NCBI RefSeq assembly: GCF_030817595.1
Contig: NZ_JAUSZN010000001.1
Coordinates: forward strand, 1,372,001 to 1,436,000
DNA: 64,000 bases
Direction: 5' to 3'
From: Neobacillus niacini
GTDB lineage: Bacteria > Bacillota > Bacilli > Bacillales > Cytobacillaceae
Shown here one piece after another: positions 8,953 through 17,716 of the stretch. The translations under genes and the position numbers were made by a program. Position 1 is the first letter of the stretch. Each line of letters opens with the position of its first letter. The notes under the pieces were generated by a model. That model made no database searches, was not told the DNA's origin, and saw nothing but the letters and a program-made list of their open reading frames with translations.

Positions 8953-9894
8953 TTACTTCACTAACTTCTCATAAAAATTCAATCTTTGCTGCGCATTCTC
9001 TTTTATGATTATATCGACATCACTGTCGACGAAGGGTTCTACATTTTCTCCTTTAATTACTTTCATGGCGGTTTCTACGCTTAAATAGCCCATATCATAA
9101 GGGTTTTGGGCAATGGTACCAGGGAGGGTTTCGTCGGCAATTAACTTAAGCATCTCGGTCAGACCATCTGGCCCAATGACTGGTATTAAAAGCCCCTGTT
9201 TCTCAAGCTCCTTGATTACCGATAACGCAATCGTGTCATGTGAGGTCACCACTCCATTAATATCAGGATGTTCACGCAAAACCCTTGAAATCGCCTTTTT
9301 AATTGCTTTGGGATCATCCGATACACCTGTTTTGGTATATGCTACTTCAATTCCCGCATTTTGTAATGCAATGGTCGCCCCGTCGACCCGCTCTCTAAAC
9401 ACCGAGAAAGATATATCACCACCGATAATTGCCACCTTATCACCTGGCTGCAGCTGGGAGGCTAAAAAGGCCCCTGCCTTTTGACCTAAGTCGTTATTAT
9501 CGGTTCCAATATAAGCCTTTTTGTTTTTAATGGTAAGGTCTGTATCTACTAACAATATGGGTATATCCGTTAAGGTTTCTAATGTCGGCCCAACAGATGA
9601 ACTGTACGGTGCCGTTATGATAACATCGGGCTTTTCCTTGTATATCTTACTTAATAATTCCATCTGTTTTTTTGGTGTTGCATCACTTGGTTGCACTACT
9701 TTTCCATTGATTCCAAAGTCTTTAAATCCTTTTTCGATGCCTGCCTTCATAATTTTCCAGTATTCTGAGTCCGCAACTTTTAAAACTACGACCACAGTCG
9801 GCTTTTTATCAGCAAAAGATACGGACATAAAACCAAGAACCATGACTGAAATGACAGCAGGGATAACTAAAATAAATTTCCCTTTCTTTACCAC
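8953..9894 (-). CDS. Periplasmic-binding-protein-like sugar sensor (RbsB/LuxP type)
   Basis: A 313-residue type I periplasmic-binding fold (Peripla_BP_4 group): KPTVVVVLKVADSEYWKIM, VIITAPYSSSVGPTLE, then IGTDNNDLGQKAG, which is the family's domain-crossing motif. The N-terminus has a hydrophobic signal segment (residues 8-27) ending in SFA but no lipobox Cys. The mature protein would therefore be released or stay attached through an uncleaved signal anchor. There are no ABC permease genes next to it. It lies 38 bp after the receiver-PAS-histidine kinase gene, which suggests it senses a sugar or autoinducer-like ligand for the signalling proteins upstream, not transport. This role is inference. 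Confidence 0.75.
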   Translation of the reverse strand: MVKKGKFILVIPAVISVMVLGFMSVSFADKKPTVVVVLKVADSEYWKIMKAGIEKGFKDFGINGKVVQPSDATPKKQMELLSKIYKEKPDVIITAPYSSSVGPTLETLTDIPILLVDTDLTIKNKKAYIGTDNNDLGQKAGAFLASQLQPGDKVAIIGGDISFSVFRERVDGATIALQNAGIEVAYTKTGVSDDPKAIKKAISRVLREHPDINGVVTSHDTIALSVIKELEKQGLLIPVIGPDGLTEMLKLIADETLPGTIAQNPYDMGYLSVETAMKVIKGENVEPFVDSDVDIIIKENAQQRLNFYEKLVK

Positions 9895-9932
9895 GGCGTC
9901 CTCCCCCCTCTCTTTTGTGATAAAGAATCTAC

Positions 9933-11975
9933 CTAATCGGTGGTTAAGCTGGGAATGAGCTGAAATTGAACAGAGAAGGTTGTCCCATTTTCACCCGTTT
10001 CGATTTCAATTTGGGCATCATGTCTTTTGGCTACACTGTAACAAATAGCTAACCCCAAACCTGTTCCTGTTTCTTTTGTCGTAAAGAAAGGCGTCCCTAA
10101 TTTTGATAATACCTCTGGGTTGATACCCTGCCCTTGATCTTTTATTTGCAGAACCACTGTCTCATCGTCTTGAAAGGTTTTAATGGTTAAAATTCCATTA
10201 GAAGTCATGGCATCTAATCCATTTAAGGCAATATTTAAGATGAGCTGGCGGATTTCTTTTTCGTCCAGGGAGATGTCAGGACATTCTCCTAAGTCCAGCT
10301 TAAGCTGTTTATTTGAACGGAACGCTTCTGCTTGAATCAGAGGAGATAAAGCTTCAATAATAGCATTCAAGTTCTGTTTCTTTTTGACACTGATTTTATT
10401 TTTAGCTAGATTCAAAAATTCTGTGATAATTGAGTTTGCTCTGTTCAATTCCTCAAGCATTAAATCAATGAAATCAGTAGATAAATTGTCCGCTCTGTTC
10501 CTAGATAATTGTAAAAATCCTTGAACGGTTGTCATCGGGTTTCTGATTTCATGGGCAATACCTGCGGCCATTTCGCCGATTAAATTTAATCGGTCCAACC
10601 GATACATTTCGTTCTCAAGATGGACCCTTTCTGTAATATCATTCAATACTACGAGGGTACATGGTTCGGAATCAATATCAATCATCTCCGTGGACAATAA
10701 CCCTGAGCGGACTTCCCCGTCTTTCGTTTCATATCTGATTTTCTTATTTCGAATCTTATTATTTAAATCAATTGGCTTTCCTGTTGACTCATCAATAAAA
10801 TTATTCCGATTAATTTTTTGATGTATCAATTCGTTACTCCTATAACCAGTGAATTTTGTCCAACTGGCATTGATATCAATAAATGTCTGATCCTTCTGTA
10901 ATAAAATCGCCTTTAATAAGGGGCTGGAATCAAAGATTTTTCGAAACCTTTCTTGAGAACGGAACAGATGGTCAGCCATTCTTTTTCGTTCTTCAATTTC
11001 CTTTTGCAGTTTCTGGTTTGACTTGGTCAACTCAAGCGTCCGCGCTTCGACGACATGTTCCAAATTATGAAATCGTTGTTTTTTAACTTTTTCTATTTCT
11101 TTTCTTTCCGTAACATCCCGCACCGTACAAACAAAAATCTGTTCATCCTCAATAATGGTGGATGCAATTAATAGATCACCATAGAAACAGCTTTTATCCT
11201 TCCGACTGGCAACAACTTCGATGATCTTTCCTACGGACTGTCTAATCGTAGAAATAAATGAGACGGGTGAATGACATAACACTTCATTCTCCCATTTGGG
11301 AAAAAGCTTTAAAACGTGTTTTTCCAGCAATTCCTTGGCCTGATAGCCGAACATGCTAGTGACGGCAGGATTTACGGAAAGAATACAACCTTGATTATCA
11401 AACGTGACAATGGTATCGGTTATTGTTTCACTAACGGCTTTCGATAATGCCTCAGTCCGTCGTAAATTCAGTGTGGTTCTATCCAGCCTTTTGTTAACCT
11501 TATTCAGCTCTAGTAAATGTCCTAAATCTGTTTGAATAATCGTTTCTTGATGATTTTGATGGATTTTGACAAACTGTTCAATTTTCTTTTTCAATGTTTC
11601 GGGCTGAAAGGGTTTAAAAATATAATCAATCGCACCTACAGAGTACCCTTGATGTACATGTTCGATTTCTTGACTAATCGCTGTAATAAAAATAATCGGG
11701 ATATTTTTCGTTTTTTCTCTCGCCTTTATAAGTTTGGCAGTATCAAATCCATTCAGTCCCGGCATTTGAACATCTAGTAAAATCACCGCAAAATCATGTT
11801 GAAGCATGCATTTTAACGCTTCTTTTCCTGAATGTGCGCTAATTAGATTGTAGTTTGGTGAATTGAGCACCGCCTCTAATGCTAAAAGGTTTTCTGGATG
11901 ATCATCCACCATTAAAATATTCACCTTTTGAGAAGGCGTTTTATTTAACTTTTTGATAGAGCCTTTCGGGTCCAT
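9933..11975 (-). CDS. Response regulator-PAS-PAS-histidine kinase hybrid
   Basis: About 680 residues with no membrane segment. A receiver domain comes first (VDDHPENLLALEAVLN, phosphorylatable Asp in ILLDVQMPG, Lys in FKPF). Two PAS domains follow (SKAVSETITDTIVTFDNQG and KIFDSSPLLKAILLQKD), separated by a short helix. A C-terminal kinase has an H-box (AAGIAHEIRNPMTTVQGFLQ), an N-box (NIALNGLDAMTSNG) and G-boxes (DQGQGI, GTGLGLAI). The kinase core resembles the sporulation kinases of Bacillus. The start at 11975 follows a GGAG at good spacing; an ATG at 11999 is also in frame. Either start overlaps the end of the CheR gene, so the two are probably translationally coupled. It could receive phosphate from the hybrid kinase at 12805-15555. 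Confidence 0.85.
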   Translation of the reverse strand: MDPKGSIKKLNKTPSQKVNILMVDDHPENLLALEAVLNSPNYNLISAHSGKEALKCMLQHDFAVILLDVQMPGLNGFDTAKLIKAREKTKNIPIIFITAISQEIEHVHQGYSVGAIDYIFKPFQPETLKKKIEQFVKIHQNHQETIIQTDLGHLLELNKVNKRLDRTTLNLRRTEALSKAVSETITDTIVTFDNQGCILSVNPAVTSMFGYQAKELLEKHVLKLFPKWENEVLCHSPVSFISTIRQSVGKIIEVVASRKDKSCFYGDLLIASTIIEDEQIFVCTVRDVTERKEIEKVKKQRFHNLEHVVEARTLELTKSNQKLQKEIEERKRMADHLFRSQERFRKIFDSSPLLKAILLQKDQTFIDINASWTKFTGYRSNELIHQKINRNNFIDESTGKPIDLNNKIRNKKIRYETKDGEVRSGLLSTEMIDIDSEPCTLVVLNDITERVHLENEMYRLDRLNLIGEMAAGIAHEIRNPMTTVQGFLQLSRNRADNLSTDFIDLMLEELNRANSIITEFLNLAKNKISVKKKQNLNAIIEALSPLIQAEAFRSNKQLKLDLGECPDISLDEKEIRQLILNIALNGLDAMTSNGILTIKTFQDDETVVLQIKDQGQGINPEVLSKLGTPFFTTKETGTGLGLAICYSVAKRHDAQIEIETGENGTTFSVQFQLIPSLTTD

Positions 11976-12801
11976 CAAATTCTCCGTAACAGTCTTCATA
12001 ACGTGTAAATTTAACCCCCTCTCTTTTTCCTAAACCAAGAAAACCTGACGTACTTAGGCTTTCATATATTAATTGATGAACATCATTTTGAAGGTTCTTA
12101 TTAAAATAGATGAGAACATTTCGGCATATAATCATATCAAACTCGTTAAAAGAATGATCGGATACTACATTATGCTGGGCAAAAATCATATTCTTCTGAA
12201 GAAATGGGTGGAAACAAACCTTATCGTCAATGGCTTTATAATATTCAGAAAAGGCCCGTTTCCCTCCTGCTTCAATATAGTTTTTAGTATAGAGCTTCAT
12301 TTCTTCTAACGGAAAGGTACCTTGTTTTGCTTTTTCGAGAATATTCTTATTTATATCAGTTGCATAGATTCTTGTTTTATCGTAGATGCCCTCTTCATGA
12401 AGGAGTATCGCCATTGAATACACTTCCTCACCGGAAGAACAGCCGACATGCCAAATTTTAATCGAAGGATACTCCTTTATTAAAGGAATCACCTTTGTCC
12501 GGATACTCTTAAAAAAGGATGGATCCCGAAACATCTCCGTCACATTAATGGAAAAATCGGACAGAAACGTTGCCATCACACTAGGTTCGCGAAGGATTTT
12601 TTCCTGCAGCGCGGATATACTTGAAAGTCTCTCAATGTGAACGCGATGGTTAATTCTCCTTTGGATAAAAGGAAAGGCATAGTTTCTGAAATCATACCCA
12701 TAATATCGAAAGATTGCCTCAAGTAATAAATCGATTTCAATTCTCTCGACCTCTTCAGTCTGAACTAGACTACTAGTTTCATGAAATTTAACATGTGCGA
12801 T
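11941..12801 (-). CDS. CheR-type protein methyltransferase (RsbM-like), unusual start
   Basis: The frame carries an N-terminal CheR helical domain (LLLEAIFRYYGYDFRNYAF then IQRRINHRV) and the SAM-binding domain: IWHVGCSSGEEVYSMAILL, IYATDINKNILEKAKQG and FDMIICRNVLIYF. It transfers methyl groups to glutamates of a sensory partner. The gene follows the hybrid kinase at once, as rsbM follows rsbK in the Bacillus cereus group, where the methyltransferase tunes its kinase. The CheR frame runs back to the kinase stop codon (12805) but contains no ATG, GTG or TTG before 12579, which lies inside the domain. AAGGAGG sits eight bases before an ATC codon at 12801. Either ATC is used or the start codon is damaged. 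Confidence 0.75.
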   Translation of the reverse strand: MAHVKFHETSSLVQTEEVERIEIDLLLEAIFRYYGYDFRNYAFPFIQRRINHRVHIERLSSISALQEKILREPSVMATFLSDFSINVTEMFRDPSFFKSIRTKVIPLIKEYPSIKIWHVGCSSGEEVYSMAILLHEEGIYDKTRIYATDINKNILEKAKQGTFPLEEMKLYTKNYIEAGGKRAFSEYYKAIDDKVCFHPFLQKNMIFAQHNVVSDHSFNEFDMIICRNVLIYFNKNLQNDVHQLIYESLSTSGFLGLGKREGVKFTRYEDCYGEFDGPERLYQKVK

Positions 12802-12804
12802 TTT

Positions 12805-15555
12805 CTAGCCCTCCTTCGTAAACAGCCATACTTGCATTAACGAGAACAACTGTTCTAAGTTGATTGGCTTGCTAATATAGTCGGTAGCTCCAGCCTGCAG
12901 ACATTCTTCTCTGCTGTGTTTCATCGCCTTTGCTGTAAGGGCGATGATCGGTATCGTTTCAAATATATTTATCCTACGAATATGTTGGATGGCTTCAAAC
13001 CCATCCATTTCTGGCATCATAATATCCATTAATATCAGGTCCGTATTCGGATGCTCCTGTAAAACCTGCAGCGCTTCCCTGCCGTTTTCTGCAACCAAGA
13101 TCTCCATATCATAATTCTCTAACGCAATCGTTAATGCATATACATTACGAATATCATCATCGACGATAAGGATCTTCTTGTTTTTCAGAATCGATTTCCC
13201 ATGTTTGAGCATTGAACCTTCCTTTAAAACTTGATCATCATTGTTTACTAAATAGTTAGCTTCCATACTGACCGCGGCTTCCGTCCGAGCCGTAGAGATA
13301 TTTACGATGTTGTTATTCATTTGACGATTCGGCAAATATAACGTAAATGTGCTTCCATTCCTAATCTCACTTGTAACTTCTATAAACCCGCCCAATAACT
13401 GAGCAAGTTCCCTGCAAATTGAAAGACCTAATCCCGTACCGCCATATTTCCTGCTTGTCGTCCCATCTGCTTGTTTGAAAGCATCAAATATACTCTCTTG
13501 TTTTTCTTCCTCAATTCCAATACCCGTATCAATCACAGAAAAAGCAAACATTCGTTCAAGTCGCTGTTCATCTCCTTTGTTGCCGGTGATGTTTTTCATC
13601 ACACTGTTGATTTGTAAGGAGACACTGCCACTTTCCGTAAATTTAAACGCATTGGCTAGAAGATTTTTTACTATCTGCTGCAGTCGTTGCTCGTCCGTAA
13701 TGATCGTCATTGGTAATGCTTTGTCCAATTCGATTGAAAAATGAACTTTCTTCTTGTTCGCAATGGGTGAGAATTGACGGTAGATGATATCTCTCAACTG
13801 ATTCAATTCTACTTCTTTTGATATCACATCTAGTTTACCAGACTCTACTTTAGCCAAATCTAATATATCATTGATTAAATTCAATAAATCATTTCCGGAT
13901 GAGTAAATCGTTTTAATGTATTCCTGCTGTTTATATGTCAAATTCCCTTCTCCATTTTCAGAGAGGATTTGTGCTAGAATGAGCAAACTATTTAGAGGTG
14001 TTCTTAGTTCATGTGACATATTTGCTAGAAACTCAGTTTTATATTTAGAACTAAGCTCCAGCTGCTGTGCTTTTTCTTCAAGCGCCGCACTAACCTCTTG
14101 TATTTCGAAGTTGTGTTGTTTAGACGCTTCGTACTGTTCCTCTAGTTTCTCATTTGTCGTCCTTAGCTCTTCTTGCTGCATCTGGAGTTCCTCTGATTGG
14201 GCCTGCAGTTCTTCTGTCAAAGCTTGTGACTCTTGCAATAATTGCTCTACCTTCATGTGGTTAATAATACTATTAATCTTAATCCCTAAATTGTTATTCA
14301 CTTTTTCAAGCAGCTTTATTTGTATCGGGGATAACGTCTCAAAAGAAGCAATTTCAATCACCGCAAGAACATCTTCTTCAAATAATACGGGTAGTACCAT
14401 AATCGTTCTAGGAGAAGCTTCTCCCAGACCTGAACCGATTTTTAGATAATCTTCGGGAACTTCATTTAAATGGATGGGGCGCTTTAAAAGTGCACATTGC
14501 CCAATTAATCCCTCTCCTAAACGAAATTGCTTTCGTTCTTCCGTACCCAAAGAGGCATAGGAAGACATTCTTGTTAAATACTGGTCACTTTTGTTAACTT
14601 CCTTTAAATAGAAGACTCCGTAGCTCGCTCCCACCATAGGTACTAGCTTTGTGATGAGCATATCCGCTAACATCTGTACATTTTCTACTTCCGGATACAG
14701 TGTGGCAATTTTAGCAATTTGTCTATTCAGCCAGCTCAACTCTTCTGCATCTTCTTTTACTTGTTTCTCGTTTCTACTATGTTCCTCAAGTGCTTTGGCC
14801 ATTTTATTAAAGGCTACCGCGATTTCACTCAGTTCCCCTTTCGAGGAGATCTCAATTCGTGGTAATGTATCAAAATCACTAGCCGCTGCCTGTTTCATCA
14901 CGTCTGTTACCTTGTTAAGGTTGTTGCTGGTGCTTTTTATGATCCATATGGCAAAACTTATTCCAATGATTAAGCCGATTACAAGGTATATGTAAATATT
15001 TTCAACAGCCCAATTATAGGTATCTTTGGAACGTAACAATTCATTCTTCAACCCTTGTTCTTGTAAGCCATGAAGTAGCTCTGCCATTTGAACCATCCTC
15101 TGACTGGTTCGTTCCATATCAGTCAAAAAGGCAGAAGAAAGTTTAGCATTAGGATTGATTTTTCTTTCCATCAATGCTTGCTCGCCCATATTTCGATAAG
15201 ATTCATGCAAGCTTTTAAATTTACTAATGAGTTCTTGAGATTTCTCTTGGGCGTCCCTTTTCTCCAGTGATTCAATCGCAATTTGTAAACTTGAATTTGA
15301 ATTTTTCCATGCATTCGTCAAATCCATATTGAGTGCTGCTTCACGATTGTTTAACAAGGCATTTAACACATTTGATGATAAGGACGTTTCATCTTTGATC
15401 GTGGAAGCAATTTCAATTCTTTCATTTAACTCATTAATCACCACATTCATCTTAACCGTTGATTGTTCTAGCATGTTCATTAAGATCATCACAATAATCG
15501 TAATAAACAAAAGTAATGACCCTATGCTCGTATAGAGCTTCGTACGAAATCTCAT
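12805..15555 (-). CDS. Membrane GAF-histidine kinase-receiver hybrid (RsbK-like)
   Basis: About 916 residues. A first membrane helix (residues 9-28) and a second at about 192-212 enclose an extracellular helical sensor of CHASE3-like size. Then come HAMP (FNKMAKALEEHSRNE), GAF (VGASYGVFYLKEVN to about 440), a long coiled coil (ELQAQSEELQMQQEELR), a histidine kinase (FLANMSHELRTPLNSLLIL; NLLANAFKFTESG; GGTGLGLSICREL) and a C-terminal receiver (ILIVDDDIRNVYALTIALEN; LILMDIMMPEMDGFEA). This architecture with a following CheR gene is that of RsbK, which controls the stress factor sigma B in the B. cereus group. No RsbY phosphatase or sigB is in the window. The ATG at 15555 is preferred to the upstream one at 15567. 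Confidence 0.85.
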   Translation of the reverse strand: MRFRTKLYTSIGSLLLFITIIVMILMNMLEQSTVKMNVVINELNERIEIASTIKDETSLSSNVLNALLNNREAALNMDLTNAWKNSNSSLQIAIESLEKRDAQEKSQELISKFKSLHESYRNMGEQALMERKINPNAKLSSAFLTDMERTSQRMVQMAELLHGLQEQGLKNELLRSKDTYNWAVENIYIYLVIGLIIGISFAIWIIKSTSNNLNKVTDVMKQAAASDFDTLPRIEISSKGELSEIAVAFNKMAKALEEHSRNEKQVKEDAEELSWLNRQIAKIATLYPEVENVQMLADMLITKLVPMVGASYGVFYLKEVNKSDQYLTRMSSYASLGTEERKQFRLGEGLIGQCALLKRPIHLNEVPEDYLKIGSGLGEASPRTIMVLPVLFEEDVLAVIEIASFETLSPIQIKLLEKVNNNLGIKINSIINHMKVEQLLQESQALTEELQAQSEELQMQQEELRTTNEKLEEQYEASKQHNFEIQEVSAALEEKAQQLELSSKYKTEFLANMSHELRTPLNSLLILAQILSENGEGNLTYKQQEYIKTIYSSGNDLLNLINDILDLAKVESGKLDVISKEVELNQLRDIIYRQFSPIANKKKVHFSIELDKALPMTIITDEQRLQQIVKNLLANAFKFTESGSVSLQINSVMKNITGNKGDEQRLERMFAFSVIDTGIGIEEEKQESIFDAFKQADGTTSRKYGGTGLGLSICRELAQLLGGFIEVTSEIRNGSTFTLYLPNRQMNNNIVNISTARTEAAVSMEANYLVNNDDQVLKEGSMLKHGKSILKNKKILIVDDDIRNVYALTIALENYDMEILVAENGREALQVLQEHPNTDLILMDIMMPEMDGFEAIQHIRRINIFETIPIIALTAKAMKHSREECLQAGATDYISKPINLEQLFSLMQVWLFTKEG

Positions 15556-15819
15556 AATGCCTCCCACTAGTAGAATTATATTGTTCCATTCCTAAATAAC
15601 ATAGACTAGTAAAAATTTTCTCATTTTTAATCATACTTTATAATCCTTACTATCGTCCATATGATATTTTAGTAAGTTATGAAGTCACCTTAAAGTAACC
15701 ACCCATGAGTGCAAACATACATTTTAAATACAACAACTGCTTCTAAAACAAAAAAACTCACAATAGTATTTGTGAGCAATTAACATTATCTTATCACTAT
15801 TCACCTGACTTTGTAATTT
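15556..15819. other. Intergenic region upstream of the hybrid kinase
   Basis: AT-rich. It should contain the promoter of the kinase operon. Apart from the hairpin at 15749-15776 I see no gene. Confidence 0.5.
15749..15776. terminator. Hairpin repeat ACTCACAA...TTTGTGAG (copy 2)
   Basis: AAAAAAACTCACAATAGTAT is followed by TTGTGAGCAATTAA. The short stem with A/T runs is a member of the dispersed hairpin family in this window. Confidence 0.5.
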
Positions 15820-15958
15820 CTTAAAAATTCAAGATAAAAATAACAGCTGTTGCCGCAACACGAATTAATACTTGTCTTTACCTTATCATAGGTTTTTCAA
15901 CCTCCGTATATTTTAGCATTTCTTGTCCGCCAAATTCAGAAATAATAACCGCTTTCAT
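15820..15958 (-). pseudogene. Remnant of an NADPH:quinone oxidoreductase (MDR family)
   Basis: From an ATG at 15958 the minus strand reads MKAVIISEFGGQEMLKYTEV, then EKPMIR, an in-frame TAA and RQVLIRVAATAV. This is the start of a zinc-independent quinone reductase/alcohol dehydrogenase-like protein (such proteins continue VNFADI). Homology then ends. A plausible AGGA site precedes it. It is a truncated and nonsense-disrupted gene start, left behind after deletion. Confidence 0.7.
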
Positions 15959-15999
15959 TTAGGAGTTCCTCTCTTTCTTTACTTCAGATAAATCACTTA

Positions 16000-17289
16000 T
16001 TACCATGGAGTTCCTATTAAAACGAATATGAGCCAAGCAAGTCCTGGTCCAAGAGCAATGAAAAGACCTGCGATCATCAAGAGCTTTCTAAAGAATAAAC
16101 GTTCATTCACACCTTGTACGTTTGCCATAATAAGTGCGCCGTTTGTAGAGAATGGGCTAATGTCAACAACACTAGCCGCAACCGCAAGAGCAGATACAAC
16201 CCCGATTGATGACATAGTAGGATCTTGCAAGATAGGTGCTGAGAGCGGGATAACAGCAGCTAAGAAGCCTGTTGTCGAAGCGAAGGCTGAGACAATCCCT
16301 CCTACATAGGAAGCCATTAGGGATGCCATTACAGGATTACCAATAGCGGCAATTTGATTAGTCATAAACTCCATTGTTCCTACCTTTTCCATAACACCAA
16401 CATATGTCATGATTCCGCAAACCATTAGCATGACGCCCCAAGGCATTTGTTTGATGATATCCCCTTGGTCTTTAGGGGCCATTAATGCCAATACAAGGCC
16501 AATCATCAATGCCCCAAAGCCCATATTCATTTTGAACGCCAGAGCCAATGTAATTAGGAGTCCGATTCCGGACAATGTGGCAATTTTATACCAAGTTGCA
16601 CCATGATCATTCGTTTTGATTACTGCAGAATTTCCGCCTTCAACCGCAGCAGCTACTTCCAATACAGACCTGTTATTGTGGTGTTTAAGCAATCGAAGTC
16701 CTCCGAATGCGAGGAACACAACCACAGAAATCAATACGTAGAAAATAAAGCAGTTGATAAAAAGCATGATTGGTGAATGAGGAATCTTTTCAGATTCCAT
16801 GATACCGTTTACAACTAAACCGAAGATATTTAATGGTGAGAAGGATCCGGCATACATTCCGGTAGAAATTAACGTACCCATCAAGATTGGATTAATTTTG
16901 TGCTGAAACGCTAAGCGTAAAGCGATTGGGAATAAAATTGGGCCAACTGCAACAGTAGAGGCTCCTACTGCAGACAGGAGTGCACTCAGGAAGAACAAGA
17001 CCCATGGAAGCAGACCAACGTTTCCTTTTACTAACTTAAGTCCACCTGAAATGATCAGGTCGAGTGTTCCGTTTTTCAGGGCAATTGCGAATAGATAGGT
17101 AACCCCTGCAAGAAGAATAAACATATCTACTGGGAAAGCTGCGTAAAGGTCATCTATGGATAACCCACTAACATATGTACCGACGATAAATGCAGCAACA
17201 ATGCCCAATACTCCCATGTTAACTGATATAACCGATCCGATGATGAACATCGATAATAGAACAATAAGAGTAATAATTTCTAAACTCAT
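16000..17289 (-). CDS. Dicarboxylate-type transporter (MatC/ion-transporter superfamily)
   Basis: A 429-residue integral membrane protein with about 11-12 hydrophobic helices. The N-terminal half looks like the dicarboxylate carrier MatC N-terminal family (VNMGVLGIVAAFIVGTYVSG; PVDMFILLAGVTYLFAIAL). The two paired re-entrant regions typical of ion transporters read LSAVGASTVAVGPILFPIAL and TTGFLAAVIPLSAPIL. It probably takes up a C4/C5 dicarboxylate. The gene stands alone after the catabolic operon, separated from it by the 17717-18910 MFS gene and its own promoter region. That promoter carries an operator-like element shared with the operon promoter at 24945, so it is likely part of the same regulon. 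Confidence 0.8.
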   Translation of the reverse strand: MSLEIITLIVLLSMFIIGSVISVNMGVLGIVAAFIVGTYVSGLSIDDLYAAFPVDMFILLAGVTYLFAIALKNGTLDLIISGGLKLVKGNVGLLPWVLFFLSALLSAVGASTVAVGPILFPIALRLAFQHKINPILMGTLISTGMYAGSFSPLNIFGLVVNGIMESEKIPHSPIMLFINCFIFYVLISVVVFLAFGGLRLLKHHNNRSVLEVAAAVEGGNSAVIKTNDHGATWYKIATLSGIGLLITLALAFKMNMGFGALMIGLVLALMAPKDQGDIIKQMPWGVMLMVCGIMTYVGVMEKVGTMEFMTNQIAAIGNPVMASLMASYVGGIVSAFASTTGFLAAVIPLSAPILQDPTMSSIGVVSALAVAASVVDISPFSTNGALIMANVQGVNERLFFRKLLMIAGLFIALGPGLAWLIFVLIGTPW

Positions 17290-17365
17290 AGATTTCGCCT
17301 CCTAATTTAATTATGTAATTGTGTATTTTGTTTATCTTTTAAAGGTATGATTTTTATAAAAAATG

Positions 17366-17380
17366 ATAAAGCGCTTACAA
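17366..17380 (-). promoter_or_regulatory. cre-like box before the MatC-like transporter
   Basis: The minus strand reads TTGTAAGCGCTTTAT, one mismatch from the cre consensus. It lies about 80 bp upstream of the transporter start, consistent with catabolite repression. Confidence 0.5.
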
Positions 17381-17474
17381 CCAGTTGGAAAAATATTTCC
17401 CTATCATTTGGTAGAATTTAAGCTCTTAGGAAAAAGATCTATACCATTCTATCATTTATTTATTCTAATGTGGA

Positions 17475-17484
17475 TTGTATACAA
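17475..17484. promoter_or_regulatory. TTGTATACAA palindrome, possible GntR/FCD site
   Basis: A perfect palindrome that fits the TNGTNNACNA pattern common for FadR-subfamily GntR regulators. It is upstream of the MatC-like transporter. Confidence 0.4.
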
Positions 17485-17627
17485 GATGTCCCTTATGGAA
17501 ATAGGGTTAAATATCGAAAAAAAACGTTTGCTTAACTAAGAAAAAATCAATTAAATCCCTATCAATCCCCCAAACTTTATTTGAAGTTTATAAATATTCT
17601 GTCTATTACTAATATATTATTCATCTC

Positions 17628-17647
17628 GTTTACTGTCAACAGTCTAC
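17628..17647. promoter_or_regulatory. ACTGTCAACAGT operator-like element, transporter promoter
   Basis: The plus strand reads GTTTACTGTCAACAGTCTAC. Its reverse complement (GTAGACTGTTGACAGTAAAC) matches GTAGACTGTCAACAGTTAAC at 24946-24965 in 17 of 20 positions. The core is palindromic around GTNNAC, as expected for the GntR/FCD regulator encoded at 25216. Confidence 0.6.
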
Positions 17648-17716
17648 ATTAAAAAATAGACTTAAGAGCTTAGTAATAATTTCATTTATTTTTTGCCAGG
17701 TTATACCTTCCAATTG

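Larger units (their letters stand above)
17290..17716. other. Promoter region of the MatC-like transporter
   Basis: No gene is seen. It contains a cre-like box (17366-17380), a TTGTATACAA palindrome (17475-17484) and the ACTGTCAACAGT element (17632-17643), all described separately. Confidence 0.6.
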
